Below, piece after piece: positions 25,039 to 36,842 of a DNA stretch of 64,000 nt. A program made the translations under genes and the position numbers. The stretch's first letter is position 1; each line of letters begins with the position of its first letter. The notes under the pieces are model-generated. The model did no database searches and was not told the DNA's origin. It saw nothing but the letters and a program-made list of their open reading frames with translations. Origin of the DNA: Adineta vaga (lineage: Eukaryota; Rotifera); the NCBI GenBank assembly GCA_021613535.1, contig CP075493.1, positions 6,758,001-6,822,000 of the forward strand. The letters are read 5' to 3'.

Positions 25039-26342
25039 TTGTATAACATAACAACGTTATTTATTTTGATCCTCTTTAGATCAAGTATATAGTTCCGCAT
25101 ATGGGACGATACCATCGGATAATTTCTAACTGATATATATATATACATGTGCGTACAAGTGATCAGAACAGTTGAATTGCAAAATTTTCTATATCAACAT
25201 TTTTAACACCGAATAAATCTATATTTGGGTGCTTCTTTTTTTCGATATTAAATCTCGCTTTTTTATATTAGAAAAACTGAATAGATGAAACACTTTTCCA
25301 TTGAAGTCGATAAGAAAATGAATCAAAACTGATCTTAGTGTTTTACAATCAGTAACAAAATGAAATACGTGATCTGTACAGTCAGAAAGTAAGTTTACGG
25401 AAATGAACAAGAATAGGTAACCGAACTCGCGGAACATTCAAAGCATTTTGTATATAATAACAAAACCGACTTGCTTCCGATTTGATTGTTATATACAGTG
25501 CTTCAAGGATTTCCGACGTTCGGAAAACTCTTTTGTTACCTTGAAAAGCCTTTTAAAAAGTTGTTTTTCCAATCAATCTATTTATGTACTTTAACCTGTC
25601 TGTCGATATTCTGTATCAATCATCTTCATCAAGACATGAGAGTATTTCATTTGTAGCATGTCTTATTACAAAGATAATATTCTACAGAAAAAAGTAGTCG
25701 TCATAAAGAAGAAAGTGATTTTATTCCTAATCATCTTTCTCATTTTTACTATTACATGAAAAATATAATTAAATTTTGCACGCAAGGAGTTTTTTCGCAC
25801 TAGAATGGTGTAAAGATTCTTTTATAAATCTTTTTCTCTTCGAATGTCACCGATGTTATATAATATCCATTTCTTTTATGAATGATAGATTCGTCAACAT
25901 ATAAAATCCTACTTGAAATGCGTAGGTGAATCAACTATTTTTATTCGAGATTTTCTTTCACTTCCGCCAAGCTCACTGACATCATTAACTATCTTTGATG
26001 ATCATTAAATCGCATAATTATCAATAGATCCTTGTCTTCTTTTTTTGTTATTCATTAAATAGAATAAAAATACATCAGATTTTGAATGATATTAATATTA
26101 ATGAAAATAATGTTTGAATAGATTTCATAGTTATTTCATTTTCTTACCGATAGTTTCCTTCTTTTCTGTCTCGTTCTCTTCTTTTTCTTTCTTCTCTATA
26201 TAGAAATCTATTGCTACACACAGAGGAGAAGAAGAACGAGAGAAAAAGAAAAAACTGAGTTTCATAGAAATAACACATTACCATATTGTTCATATGAATA
26301 TTTTTTTAACCTATAATTGATCTCAATGTGGTTCATTAGTGC
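25039..26342. other. Intergenic region, no gene seen
   Basis: About 1.3 kb of AT-rich sequence between two plus-strand genes; no exon, RNA gene or repeat could be supported. Confidence 0.5.
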
Positions 26343-28257
26343 ATGTCGAGTATCAATATCATCTTAATTCTTTTAATCAATTATTTCTTGCCAATAGATT
26401 CCAATAATCAATGTGATTTATTAAGTGCTATTGATTTACAATCAGCCACCTTTAGTCATTCAGTTATCTTACGTGTTCGACCAGTTCATTCATCGGAAGA
26501 AATTCTTCAAAGTTTTATCATAAGAAAAGTTCTCATGCGTGAAATCATTAAAATTCCAATGGAAAATTCTCATTTAATGAAACCTAATGATTCATACTTC
26601 TTCGAATTGATCATGAATTCGATGAAATGTTCGATGATTCTTGTTGGCATTTACTTCGAATGGAAAATGCGGATATAATTCTATTTCTTAATGATACAAA
26701 TACCAATCCATTTACTTTACAATATCCACCGGTGGAATCAACAATACGTGCTCGAGAAAATATACAAGCAGTTATAAATTATGGTAAATAAATTTATCTT
26801 TTGATGAATAAAAGTACTCGATGGATCTGCTTATTGACCCGGAAAAAGAAGGGCATTGTCCTTTACATATCCGTTTTGTATGAAAACGATTGTATGTTTC
26901 TATTGATAACAGAATTCGAGTTAATGTTCAAATAGGCAATTATATACATTCAATTAGTTTCTATTGATGAATGGAAAAACTGTTCGAATGCATTCTCGTT
27001 TTTAGAGTCTTATTCACCACAAGTAATAATAAAAACTCGACTTGATAAACCAATTTTAAATCATAATTATTCATTACAATGTAATGTTCGTGGAAATCCT
27101 ATTCCACGACTACTATGGAGTAAAAACAATCATTCATCCGAATATTATCCATCTGAAAAACAATGTAAAACACCATGTCGAATTTATTCCATACAAACAA
27201 AGTAATGAATAATCTATTTGAAAGTTCTGAATAATCAAACAGATCGTTTTAGATATCAATCGATTTTATATTTTCATTCATTGATTCATACTGATGATGG
27301 AATTTATATTTGTCGTAAGTATTCTTCGATTTCTTTTCTCATATCCGTAATTTGTTATTAGATGCAGAAAATCTTCTCAATCATACGATTGCTAGTATAT
27401 CTCTCATTATTGATGAGAATAAACTGATCAATCGCTCAACAATGAATATAACATGTAACAATTTCAATTTTTGTCATGGTCGAGGACAATGTCTTCTGAT
27501 TGATAATCAACTGAAATGCTTGTAAGCTTTTTTGATTAATTAAAGATTAGATAGAGATTTACCTTGTTTCTTACTTTTTTCTTCGTCTTCTTCTATTTGA
27601 TTAGATGTGACAGTCGATATTTTGGTGAACAATGTGAAACGGATTATGATGAAATGATGGCAAAACAATATGGTAAAAAAAACTTGATTAAAATATATGT
27701 TATCGAAAAGATTTCGTCTCTATTTAGATATATTTCTGTTATTTAAATCACGTTTTCTTACTGGAACAATTCTAATATTAATTACATTTCTTCTTCTTTT
27801 TATTGCATTTGTTTCATGTTTTCTTGCCAAATATAAACAAATGAAACGAAAAGAAATTTTACGTGCAAAATTAAGCCAGAAAAATATTCAACGTATATCC
27901 GAACAACGAACGAAAATGGATCGACAAAAAACTTTATCACTTCCACAAATGCCAGTAGGACATCATCGAACACAATTTAATAAACATTCATTATCGATGA
28001 TAAATGAAAAGAATATGTCCAATGATTATCATAAAGAATATCTTCCATTGAATATTCATCAAATACAAGATCTAAATTCCAAATCACCAGTGAATCGTTT
28101 AATTCTTTCGGAGAGTTACTTAGATTTTTATCAACCAGATGCTGAATCAGGTCTAATACAACCTTTAACACAACGAAAAGATCTACCAAAACGTCATACA
28201 CAATATACTTCATCACAAAATCGATTTCTTCTACCACGACCTATTCATCATCGATGA
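26343..28257 (+). CDS. Ig-EGF transmembrane protein, neuregulin-like; frame break in first exon
   Basis: Six exons: about 26343-26783, 27006-27201, 27253-27314, 27362-27521, 27605-27672, 27728-28257. A signal peptide (IILILLINYFLPIDS) is followed by a unique Cys-containing region, an Ig C2-type domain (YSLQCNVRGNPIPRLLWSKN, then DDGIYIC), one EGF domain and a membrane segment (GTILILITFLLLFIAFVSCF), then about 150 cytoplasmic residues. The EGF domain has six Cys with C2-C3 spacing of five (HGRGQ), C4-C5 of one and C5-C6 of eight with aromatic-Gly (RYFGEQC), as in neuregulin/Vein EGF domains. The order signal-Ig-EGF-TM is that of neuregulins, ligands of ErbB receptors. Around 26597-26607 the frame must shift by one base: upstream frame reads to NDSYF, and the downstream frame (HEFDEMFDDSCWHLLRMENA) continues into the Ig exon. 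No intron can explain it. It may be an assembly error or a disabled allele. Confidence 0.72.
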
Positions 28258-29590
28258 TGTTTATATTCGATTTTGTTTTTGTTTTCATCTATAAATTTTG
28301 TTAATATATAAAAAAAGAAATAACAATATCTATTGAATTGAAGTTGAAGAAGGAAATCTTTTAATATAGTTATTGAAAAAGACTATTGAATTTTATGAAT
28401 ATGTTCAGTGATCTTTAGTAAACAATATGTTTCTTTGAGAGAGAGAATAGCTTTAAAATAATCACTTTTCTTTTTGTAATTTGAACCGAAAACATCGATG
28501 GGAACAATATGTTGGTACCTAGAATCGATTCAGATAGGATCACTTGTTTTTTGAGAACGTTCTGATCTTTGAAATTAAATATTAATTCCATTTGTTTTCT
28601 GATTAGATCAAAAAGTAAATGCGTCTTTTATCCTAGTAGATTTACATTATTATAGATAGAAAACTATTCTCATGTCTTCAAGCCTCTTCATTTGATTATG
28701 ATAATTGTTTATTATAAGACTTGTCGAGATAATCAAGAGTACTTTTACTCATATAAGATTGACTAATTCAATCTACTGAAATAGTCATTCTCATTTTTTC
28801 GTATATTACTACCAGTAAATATCTCAATAAGATGATAGGTCGTTTTTTGCCTCTTCTTATTCTATTTCATATCCTTTTTAGTTTGGATTCTTTTCTCTAC
28901 AGTGTTAATTATACTGATGAACAGTCAAAATAATTATGATTGAGAAATGTGATGCGATATTATTCTATTTATTAAGTAGTATTTCTAAAAGAAAAAATGT
29001 TCTAATCATCTTTCTTTGCACTGTCTCTGTCTCTGTCTCTCTCTCTCTATGTCGGTTTTTCTATGTTTCTAAATGTCTGCCAGTCAGTCGAAGTAGCTAC
29101 CAATTGTCGTTGTCATCAATGCCGAATAAATGTCGATGGATTCGATTAGAAAAAAAAAAGAAAGAAAAGAATTCTTTGTTATTGTTAATGTCCTTGATCG
29201 AGATGCTGTGGTTTGTTCTTTAGAATAGTATTGTATGTTCTTTGGCTTACTATTATGAACAGATTCTGTCAATGATTGCATTTTGTTCACTATGGTTTGC
29301 ACGCCCGTCTTCACACGCCCGTAAGATGTTCGGAAAAACAACAAACTAGAAAAATCGTTCATGTCTTTTTCTCTTCTCTTTCTTATTCCGGACGTTAGAA
29401 AAACTTGTTCCCTATTGTCGATAGAAGGAAAGGAAAATAAATGTGAACGTTCCTAATCTTTTATGAGATGTGACGTACGCTTATTCTCATTCTTCTCATT
29501 ACCGATTTCTTTTTTTTTTCTTCATTTTTGTTTTCTCGTGTCGGTAAATGTTCAACCGATGATGATGATGATACTAATGCTGCTTAGCTC
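28258..29590. other. Intergenic region with a CT microsatellite
   Basis: About 1.3 kb. A (tctg/ctct)n pyrimidine repeat lies at 29021-29049. An open frame across it is low-complexity and rejected. Promoter of the TMEM196-like gene expected near the 3' end, where tgcttag stands just before its ATG. Confidence 0.5.
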
Positions 29591-30293
29591 ATGTACATTT
29601 TCATTACACTGACCTATGTTATATCATCACTACATCTCTTACTTGCCCTTATAAGTATTATTATTGGCATCATTTCACAAAGTCGATCAACTGTTTGGAT
29701 TGCACATAGTGTCTCACCAATATGGGCTGGAATATTTGTAAGTTGAATCAATTCTTTATTCGAAAGAAGCAAAAAGTAAACAAGATTTTTTAATTTAGTT
29801 TGCTTTTTGTGGTGGAATTGGAATAGTATGTGCACGTCAAAAAGGTCTCTATGTGGTAAATAGGTTTTTTTTTCATCGACAAACAAATATCTATTGTTCA
29901 CTTAATCATCTTTCAATTTAGATATTATGCTATATTGCATTAAGCATTGTAACACTCATTGTGGATTTTGTTAATATTCAACTGTTACGTTTAGGACTCG
30001 TTAATATTACGACCGATGGAGAAGCTTATTTAAAAGAACGAAAAGATATACTTGTACTTGTTGCTATACTCATATCATCCATTGAATGTTTAGTATGTTT
30101 ATTGAGTTTATTCTTGGCTATTCGATTATCATATGATGCAGCTAATAAAAAGTTTCGTAAAAAAGAAGGTGCATTTTTTGTACAAGTACTTTCAGAAAAA
30201 GAAATTGTCGTCGTATCAAAAGCACCATCATCACGTCATTCGGGTTCTGGTCCTCAATCTGTTCAATCATTCGAACAACCATCAGCATGCTAA
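29591..30293 (+). CDS. TMEM196-like four-pass membrane protein
   Basis: Three phase-0 exons (29591-29737, 29799-29855, 29922-30293) give 191 residues. Four hydrophobic segments lie at about 7-28, 45-62, 68-88 and 105-132. The second and third contain VSPIWAGIFFAFCGGIGIVC, ARQKGLYVILCYIALSIVTL and DFVNIQLLR, matching TMEM196 (SSPVWSGVCFLLCG, CAKKKSGLVMILFS, NFQFLRA). TMEM196 is an MS4A/claudin-like small tetraspan protein of poorly known role. The cytoplasmic C-tail is Ser-rich. The family call is from these motifs only. Confidence 0.7.
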
Positions 30294-31578
30294 CTTTCTT
30301 TTTTCTTCTCCTTTTTCTTTCTTTCTTTTTTTGTATTTACCTGAAATATGAAAAAAAATCTAGAAAAATTGTTGACTAACAAATACTTCTCATGTTGAAA
30401 TAGAAAGAAGAAAAAAAAGATTGAAACCATTTTTCTAGTTTAAGATATTGACATGCCTCTATTCAAATGAGATCGAAAAGAAAACATTTGATCGAGGTTA
30501 TTTACGAACGTCAGATATTGACAGACATGTATGAATAAAGTTCATAGAGACGAATGTCACGTATTAAAAGGTGCAGTAAATATTTATAATGATTGTTTCG
30601 TGTTACACAATGTCCTTTTAAATAGAGAACATGATCTATGGATGTCAAATAAGTCACTCTATCCTCTATATCAGAACATATTAGATATATAAAAGTATGT
30701 GAAAAGATTTAAGTAAATTTTAATTTTAACGAAAATCATAAAATATAATTTATGTTTTATAATCATGAAAGATAGAGAAAGGCATGACTTTACCTTGTTT
30801 TTCGATGACTTTAAAAAGACATGACTTGATACAATAGTAAATAAAAAATAAGGTGACTTTCTTTTCTCTCCTAATGCAAATAAAAAACATCAAAATAACA
30901 GCTACTCTGATATATAATTTAAATTTGATCATGAAAATGATAGAGAATCATTAATTATTGTTATTTGAAAGAATCAAGTGATGCCAATCAAAGAAAAAGA
31001 GAGATAAAATTTAAAATGTTTAATCGATAAATGATAGAACATGAAAATAGATGACCATAAATGTACATTTAAAAGAAGCAACAACAAACGAAAACAACTA
31101 CACCTCCAGCGTGTACAGATAGAAGTGAAATCTGTGACAAGAAATGTTTGGTTTTCTTAATATACGGCACTGCCGAAAGGTGCTAATACAAAAGAAGAAA
31201 AGAAGTGAAAAGAGGAAATGAAAGGTATTGAGAATGAAAATTATCCATCAGCACGATGAATTTTATGTGGTAAGTAAGCAACTATATCTCAAAGTATAGA
31301 AGAAATTACAGCAGCGCAGCAGCAATCGTCAGAAATGAAAAGAAAGGGAAGGAAAAAAAGGTCACCGGATGTAATATTCGTTGTTGTCAATTGTTTGTAA
31401 AATGGTTTTTTTCGGCCACCGGACAAAGCAATAACGCTGATAACAACAAAAGCTACTTTGACAAAAAAAGAAAGAAAGAAAGAGAAGCTTCTTTTGAATG
31501 TACCAGACACTCTGAGAAAGAGAGATACAGATGAGAAAATATACATCCAACTATTTTGTTTCTAAAAAAATCAATTGA
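30294..31578. other. Convergent intergenic region, no gene seen
   Basis: About 1.3 kb between the TMEM196-like (+) and Smaug (-) genes. It contains T-rich and (GAAA)n-like stretches (about 31465-31485). Probably 3' UTRs; no coding exon supported. Confidence 0.5.
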
Positions 31579-34419
31579 TCACTGTTCTGTATCTGTTGAA
31601 TTATTCGAAGATTGTATAACGTTTAAAACATTTTCTTGATGATCAATTGATGATTCATGAACTAGATAAAAACAACAGACATGTTATATATAATATGTAC
31701 GATGAAATTCGTTTTCTTACCATCATCATTGATAGCACTTTCAGTCATTCGACGACAAAATGATTCCATTTCTGTATGACTATGTCGTTGTTCATCACTA
31801 GTTTCTAATTCATTTGATTCACTTGTGTTAGAAATCGATATTGTACTATTAGGGTTTCCTGTAAAAAGAAAACAAAAATATAAATTTATGACCTTGTCTC
31901 ATTTATTTCTATCGTTAAATAAACACGTTGATTGTCACGTGATCATTCACTTACCATAATAATCAGATTGTTCATCATCAGGATAACATTCTTGAAGTGG
32001 TGATGCTGAAGTGTCATTGATTGATGATGGTGGTGATCGAGAAATGAATTGTCGTTGTTGTTGTTGAGAATATGGTGTTGAAATCATTTGAAACAGACCT
32101 GTCGGTGGCGTTTGTTGAGGTCGTATTGATGATGATGATTGTATATGTGATAATTGGGATGGATTATAAAAACGAATACGATTTGGATCACTAAATGTTT
32201 TACATAATTTGGTTCGACTATGCGTATTTGTTTCACCATGTGGATCAATACTTGCTTTGCGAGATAATGCTTGATGTTGATTATTAGCTAAATATGCTCC
32301 ATTATTACGTTGTGGTGTTGATGTTAAACCAGAAAATGATGTTTGAAAATTAGTACTATCATTGGATTCTTCTTCTGTTGGATGCATATATGTTGGTGAT
32401 TTATTTGGACGACGACTAAAATTTAATTCCATTAAACTATTATTCTGTGGTTCAGAATTATATTTCGCCAACGATACTGAAGGCGATGAATAATTTTGAT
32501 GATAGAGTACTGATGTACTTTTCATTGGTCGAATCGGTGGTTTACCTTCTCGACGTTGTTGAGTATAACTGTGTACAGATTGAATTTTTTTAAATTCAAT
32601 TTTACCAGTCGATTGAAGCATCGACGATAAACGTCCACGCCATTGTAAAAGAAGATATCGTTGATTATCAATAAATGCTTCATGTCGATAACATCGATCA
32701 AACAAACCAAGAAGATTATTACTGATATCTGATGATGTACTTGGTGTTATTTGTTGATTAACTAAAACGAAAGATAAAGCTAGTTTACAAAAAAAGAAAG
32801 GTACAAGTGATAAAATTGTTACTTTTTTCTAAAATTTGTATGATTAATTGTGGTATATCTTCTTCACTATTACTTTCTATTTCAAGTTGTCTAGAACGTA
32901 TTGGTGTCGAAAGAATTTCAGATAATTGTCCAATAACATTCGATAAATCAATTGATCCATTATCAATATCAACCATACATTGTCTCAATAGAATCGAACG
33001 TTCTTTCAATTTTTTAATATGTAATAAAATTTTTGCACATGCACCATCTGTAATGCCTAATTCTTTTAATTCTTCTATAGTTAAATTCATCATTTGATCG
33101 TATGTCATTTGAGAAAAGAAAACATTATATTTATGTAATCGAAGAGTTTTCAGCCATTTAGGTACATCTAAATAAACAATTCGATGAGAACATAGATAAC
33201 TTTATCTTTAGTATTTATTTACCTTTCATGCCAGTATTTGGTTGTGAAAATGTATTTCGTGCTGGAGTTGCGAGTGCATCAACACATAAATATTGTGAAA
33301 CATCTTGACTACTTTGATTATTTTTTACATTTCGATGACGAAATGAAAAGAATTGTCCTAATGGTCTTGAACTATCCATAGGATTTGTATTGTTTTCTTT
33401 TGTTGATTCATTAAGTTGTTGTTGAGATTCTTGTTCATCTTCATCACTTTTAGCTAATGTTGATCGATGTTTTAATTGTTGATAATTTGTATTCTTTTGT
33501 CGAGCATCTGAATATAATGTTGTGGATGGTGCACTTAAAACACCTTTCAATGGCATACGAACTGGAATATTAAGTGTTCCATGTTCTGGTATCGGTGAAG
33601 ATGCTGTTTTCCCAACAAATGTATGTTTATTACTTGTGCGATCAAGAATTGAACGAGATGATAAGAAACTGTGAAGTGGCTGTGGTAATGAAGATTCTCT
33701 TAAATCAACTCCACTATCATTTGTATCTAGACGTGTTAGTTGTTGACTTAAATTTGCATGTACATCTTCTAATATATTTACTTTTGATAATTGATGGGAT
33801 GATCGAACAGATGAAAAACGTTGTAATGCAGGTTGAAAAGATTGTTCATCATTTGAAAATTGTTTGGTTTGAACTAATTGTGTTAATTTTGGAAGATGAA
33901 CTGTTAAACGAGCTAAAATAGGATTTGTTTGAATAAAAAATAAAATTTGTTGACATGATAGAATGATTTGTTGTTCGGTATAAGTGAATTTGGTTGAACT
34001 AGCAAGATTAGAATCTAGTACAATGAGAACATCGCGATATGCATCAAGTAATTTCTCATTGATAGTTGTTATTGATATTGATGGTAAATAAAGTTGAAGC
34101 GTAAATAAGATTTTATCTAATGTATTTGATAATAAACAACTAACGATGTCTAGAAAAAGAAAATTAATCGAGTATTTCAATCTTTCATCGACGTACCTGG
34201 AGCATTTGCATCATCGACAATATGTTTAAACATATCATTGTTCTCATTCAAGATTTGAGATCGAAATAATTGTGCAAGAAAATGACGATATGATAATTGA
34301 AACGTACGTGTTAGTTCAACAATTGCACATAATTGATCGAAAACTGGCCATTCTTTGAATTGTTGTTGAACACGAGTAAATTCTTCAGGAAATTTTTCTG
34401 ATGATGTTAACATGCTCAT
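31579..34419 (-). CDS. SAMD4: Smaug-type RNA-binding translational repressor
   Basis: Six exons (34419-34197, 34149-33223, 33167-32823, 32761-31955, 31858-31721, 31661-31579), all phase-consistent, give about 840 residues. The N-terminal helical region (FPEEFTRVQQQFKEWPVFDQ followed by LCAIVELTR) is the Smaug SSR1 dimerisation part. The SAM domain at about 384-443 reads DVPKWLKTLRLHKYNVFFSQ then MTYDQMMNLTIEELKELGIT and LLHIKKLKER, close to Drosophila Smaug and vertebrate SAMD4A/B; the basic KLKER helix contacts the loop of SRE hairpins. A PHAT-like helical segment follows. Between are long Ser/Gln/Asn-rich disordered stretches. Smaug recruits CCR4-NOT and represses or destroys target mRNAs such as nanos. 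Confidence 0.94.
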
Positions 34420-36842
34420 GTCTACAGTTCTTCCTTCTTTTTAATTCTTTCCTTTGTTGAATTTGATTGAAACCACGTAGAAATGACGAGATTTATGTAT
34501 GGAATAAAATGGTCACAGTGTACCTTAGAATATTAAATTTTCTTTCAACAATATCGTCATCTAAAAATGAGAATAGTAATGAAAAAAAAGAAAAAGTAAT
34601 TGTGTAAGAAGAAAAAAACCTGATAAAGAAAAATGAAGCTGGTAATGACAATAGAAAATTAGAGACGATATATCACGCATTGATAAATAAATGACAATCT
34701 CGTGTCGGATAAAATATTCATCCGGCAATGTTTACGCCCACATTGAGTAATAGAAACTCTGAGAAAATATGATTACATGCCACTTGAATTTCTTTTTACC
34801 TGAAATGTTTTCCTCAAGATCAACTTTCTTTCTCCTACTAACAGTTGCAAATGAAATCGTTCTCTGCTCAATAAATTACATACAATGTCGATAGAAGAGA
34901 AAAAAAATACAAACGAATTGTACATTGCTAAAAGAAATGACTTTTTCTTCTGAATGATAGAATGTCGTGCATATTTTTTCTTCGCTTTTCTTTTACTTAA
35001 TAAACACTGCGTATACAAGTGGTTATATTATATATATCATGGCGAATGACGTTTAACATTCATGATTATTTTGCCAATTTCTGTTCTGTCGTTTTTATAA
35101 ACGGTGTACGCCATTCTATCACCTTCTTCTTCTTCTTTCTTTCGTTCTACGCGACAAAAAAAAGTAGTCAAAATACATAAAACGAATGTTATTTTACTTT
35201 CATACGACAAACGAACATGTAAAAAAATTTCTACATACCTATACTTTCCTAATTGTTTCGTCAATATGATAACATAAAAATTAAAGCTACCAGAATCGAT
35301 CTCTTCCTTTCTATATTGATGAATATGAGTATGAATGAAAAAAAAATATTGATATAGTCAAAAAAAAGGGAAGAGACAGACATGACTTCTGTTGATTTAA
35401 CCCAGGTAAATATATAGAGAGAAAAAACTATAGTACGTAGAAAAAGGACAGAATCATGACGAAAACAATAATTGCACTAAGCTAATAGAGTTCGAGGGAC
35501 GGAGAATATATATTCAAAAATTCACAGATAGTCAACAGAAAAACACATTATCATTATCAATAATAAAGGAAAAAGAATACTTTGATCAAGCTATCTTTTC
35601 ATCAATAATAAATTGACATCTGAACTATGACAAATACAGAATATTCTCTTTTTTTTTAAATTTTTAACAAAACTTTCACTCAATGTCAAGCAGATTTCAA
35701 TCCTCACGTTTATGCATGTGTATAACTGCAATATATATACATACTGGATTTCTAAAAGACTATCGACGATTGGATAAGATTATTACTTTTGTCAAAGATA
35801 TTTTTCATTTATTACAAAAAAAAACTTCAATTCATTTTTGTTTCTTTGCCTACGAGAAAGAAATACTAAATAATTCAAAAGAAAATAACTCTTTCTTCGT
35901 TCACAGATGTCGCTAATTATCTGCAACCTGGTATTCTGTCTAAAATATCATATAGTTAGATGCATTATTTCAACTTGAAAATAATGGAGAGAAGAAAATT
36001 CTCCGACATACCAAATATTCTCATGAATATATAAGCAGATGTTTTTACTTACTAGAAAGTATAGGAAACGCCTCGGTTCAGTTTAGTCTCTATGTATATG
36101 TATATATATAAGGTAGATAAAAGATTATCTTATATTGGGTGAAGGAAGTGAACATTGGCTACCATATGTCATAAATTTTATGTTAGATAAATTGTCTGGA
36201 TGAATAATTTGATCAATATAGTGGGTGAAGATACTCAAAATATAAGACGAGATTGTGCGCAGTTCTTTTTCTCAACATGGATGAACGCAATCGGAAATGA
36301 ATGTTTTGTAGTATCAATTTTGTTTTCTAAAATTGAAAATTGTTAAATCATCATTCCTTAACAAGTACAAAGAAAGGTAATAAACTACTTTAAACGAGAT
36401 TCCACATAAGCGTGTTTTTGACAATTTATCATGCGTTAATATGGGAACATTTCATTTAATCCATTATTAACATGTCATATGTCATGTCTTCTTACTTTGG
36501 TCACATTATATTTATTAATATGTAGGTTGTCTGATATATGAAAAGTAGAAGAAAATAATCATCAACTCATTGCTAACTACCTATTTATTTAATCATTTCC
36601 TTTTTAACGTTCTCTATGCCTGACATTTACCAGTTGCTTATAAATATTGAAATAAATGAAATGTTTTTTTAACCGTAAGAGTAAGCATCGGTGAAAAAAA
36701 AAGAATGAGAACAAGATTAATTTTTACTTTAGCTTTTCAAATTCTATTTTTTCAATACATCAAATGATATAAACGGGAGGAAACAATGAAAAAACACTCT
36801 ATCTGACATTCGACAATCGGATGAAAACAGGAAATTAGACAA
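34420..36842. other. Long intergenic region, no gene seen
   Basis: About 2.4 kb upstream of Smaug and downstream of NPC1. AT-rich with A-runs and short open frames of low complexity on both strands. No exon with believable splice signals was found. It may hold the Smaug promoter and UTR. Confidence 0.5.

Noticed and set aside
29021-29049. CT/CTGT microsatellite as a regulatory element
   Set aside because: A simple pyrimidine repeat with no further evidence; noted only as a repeat.
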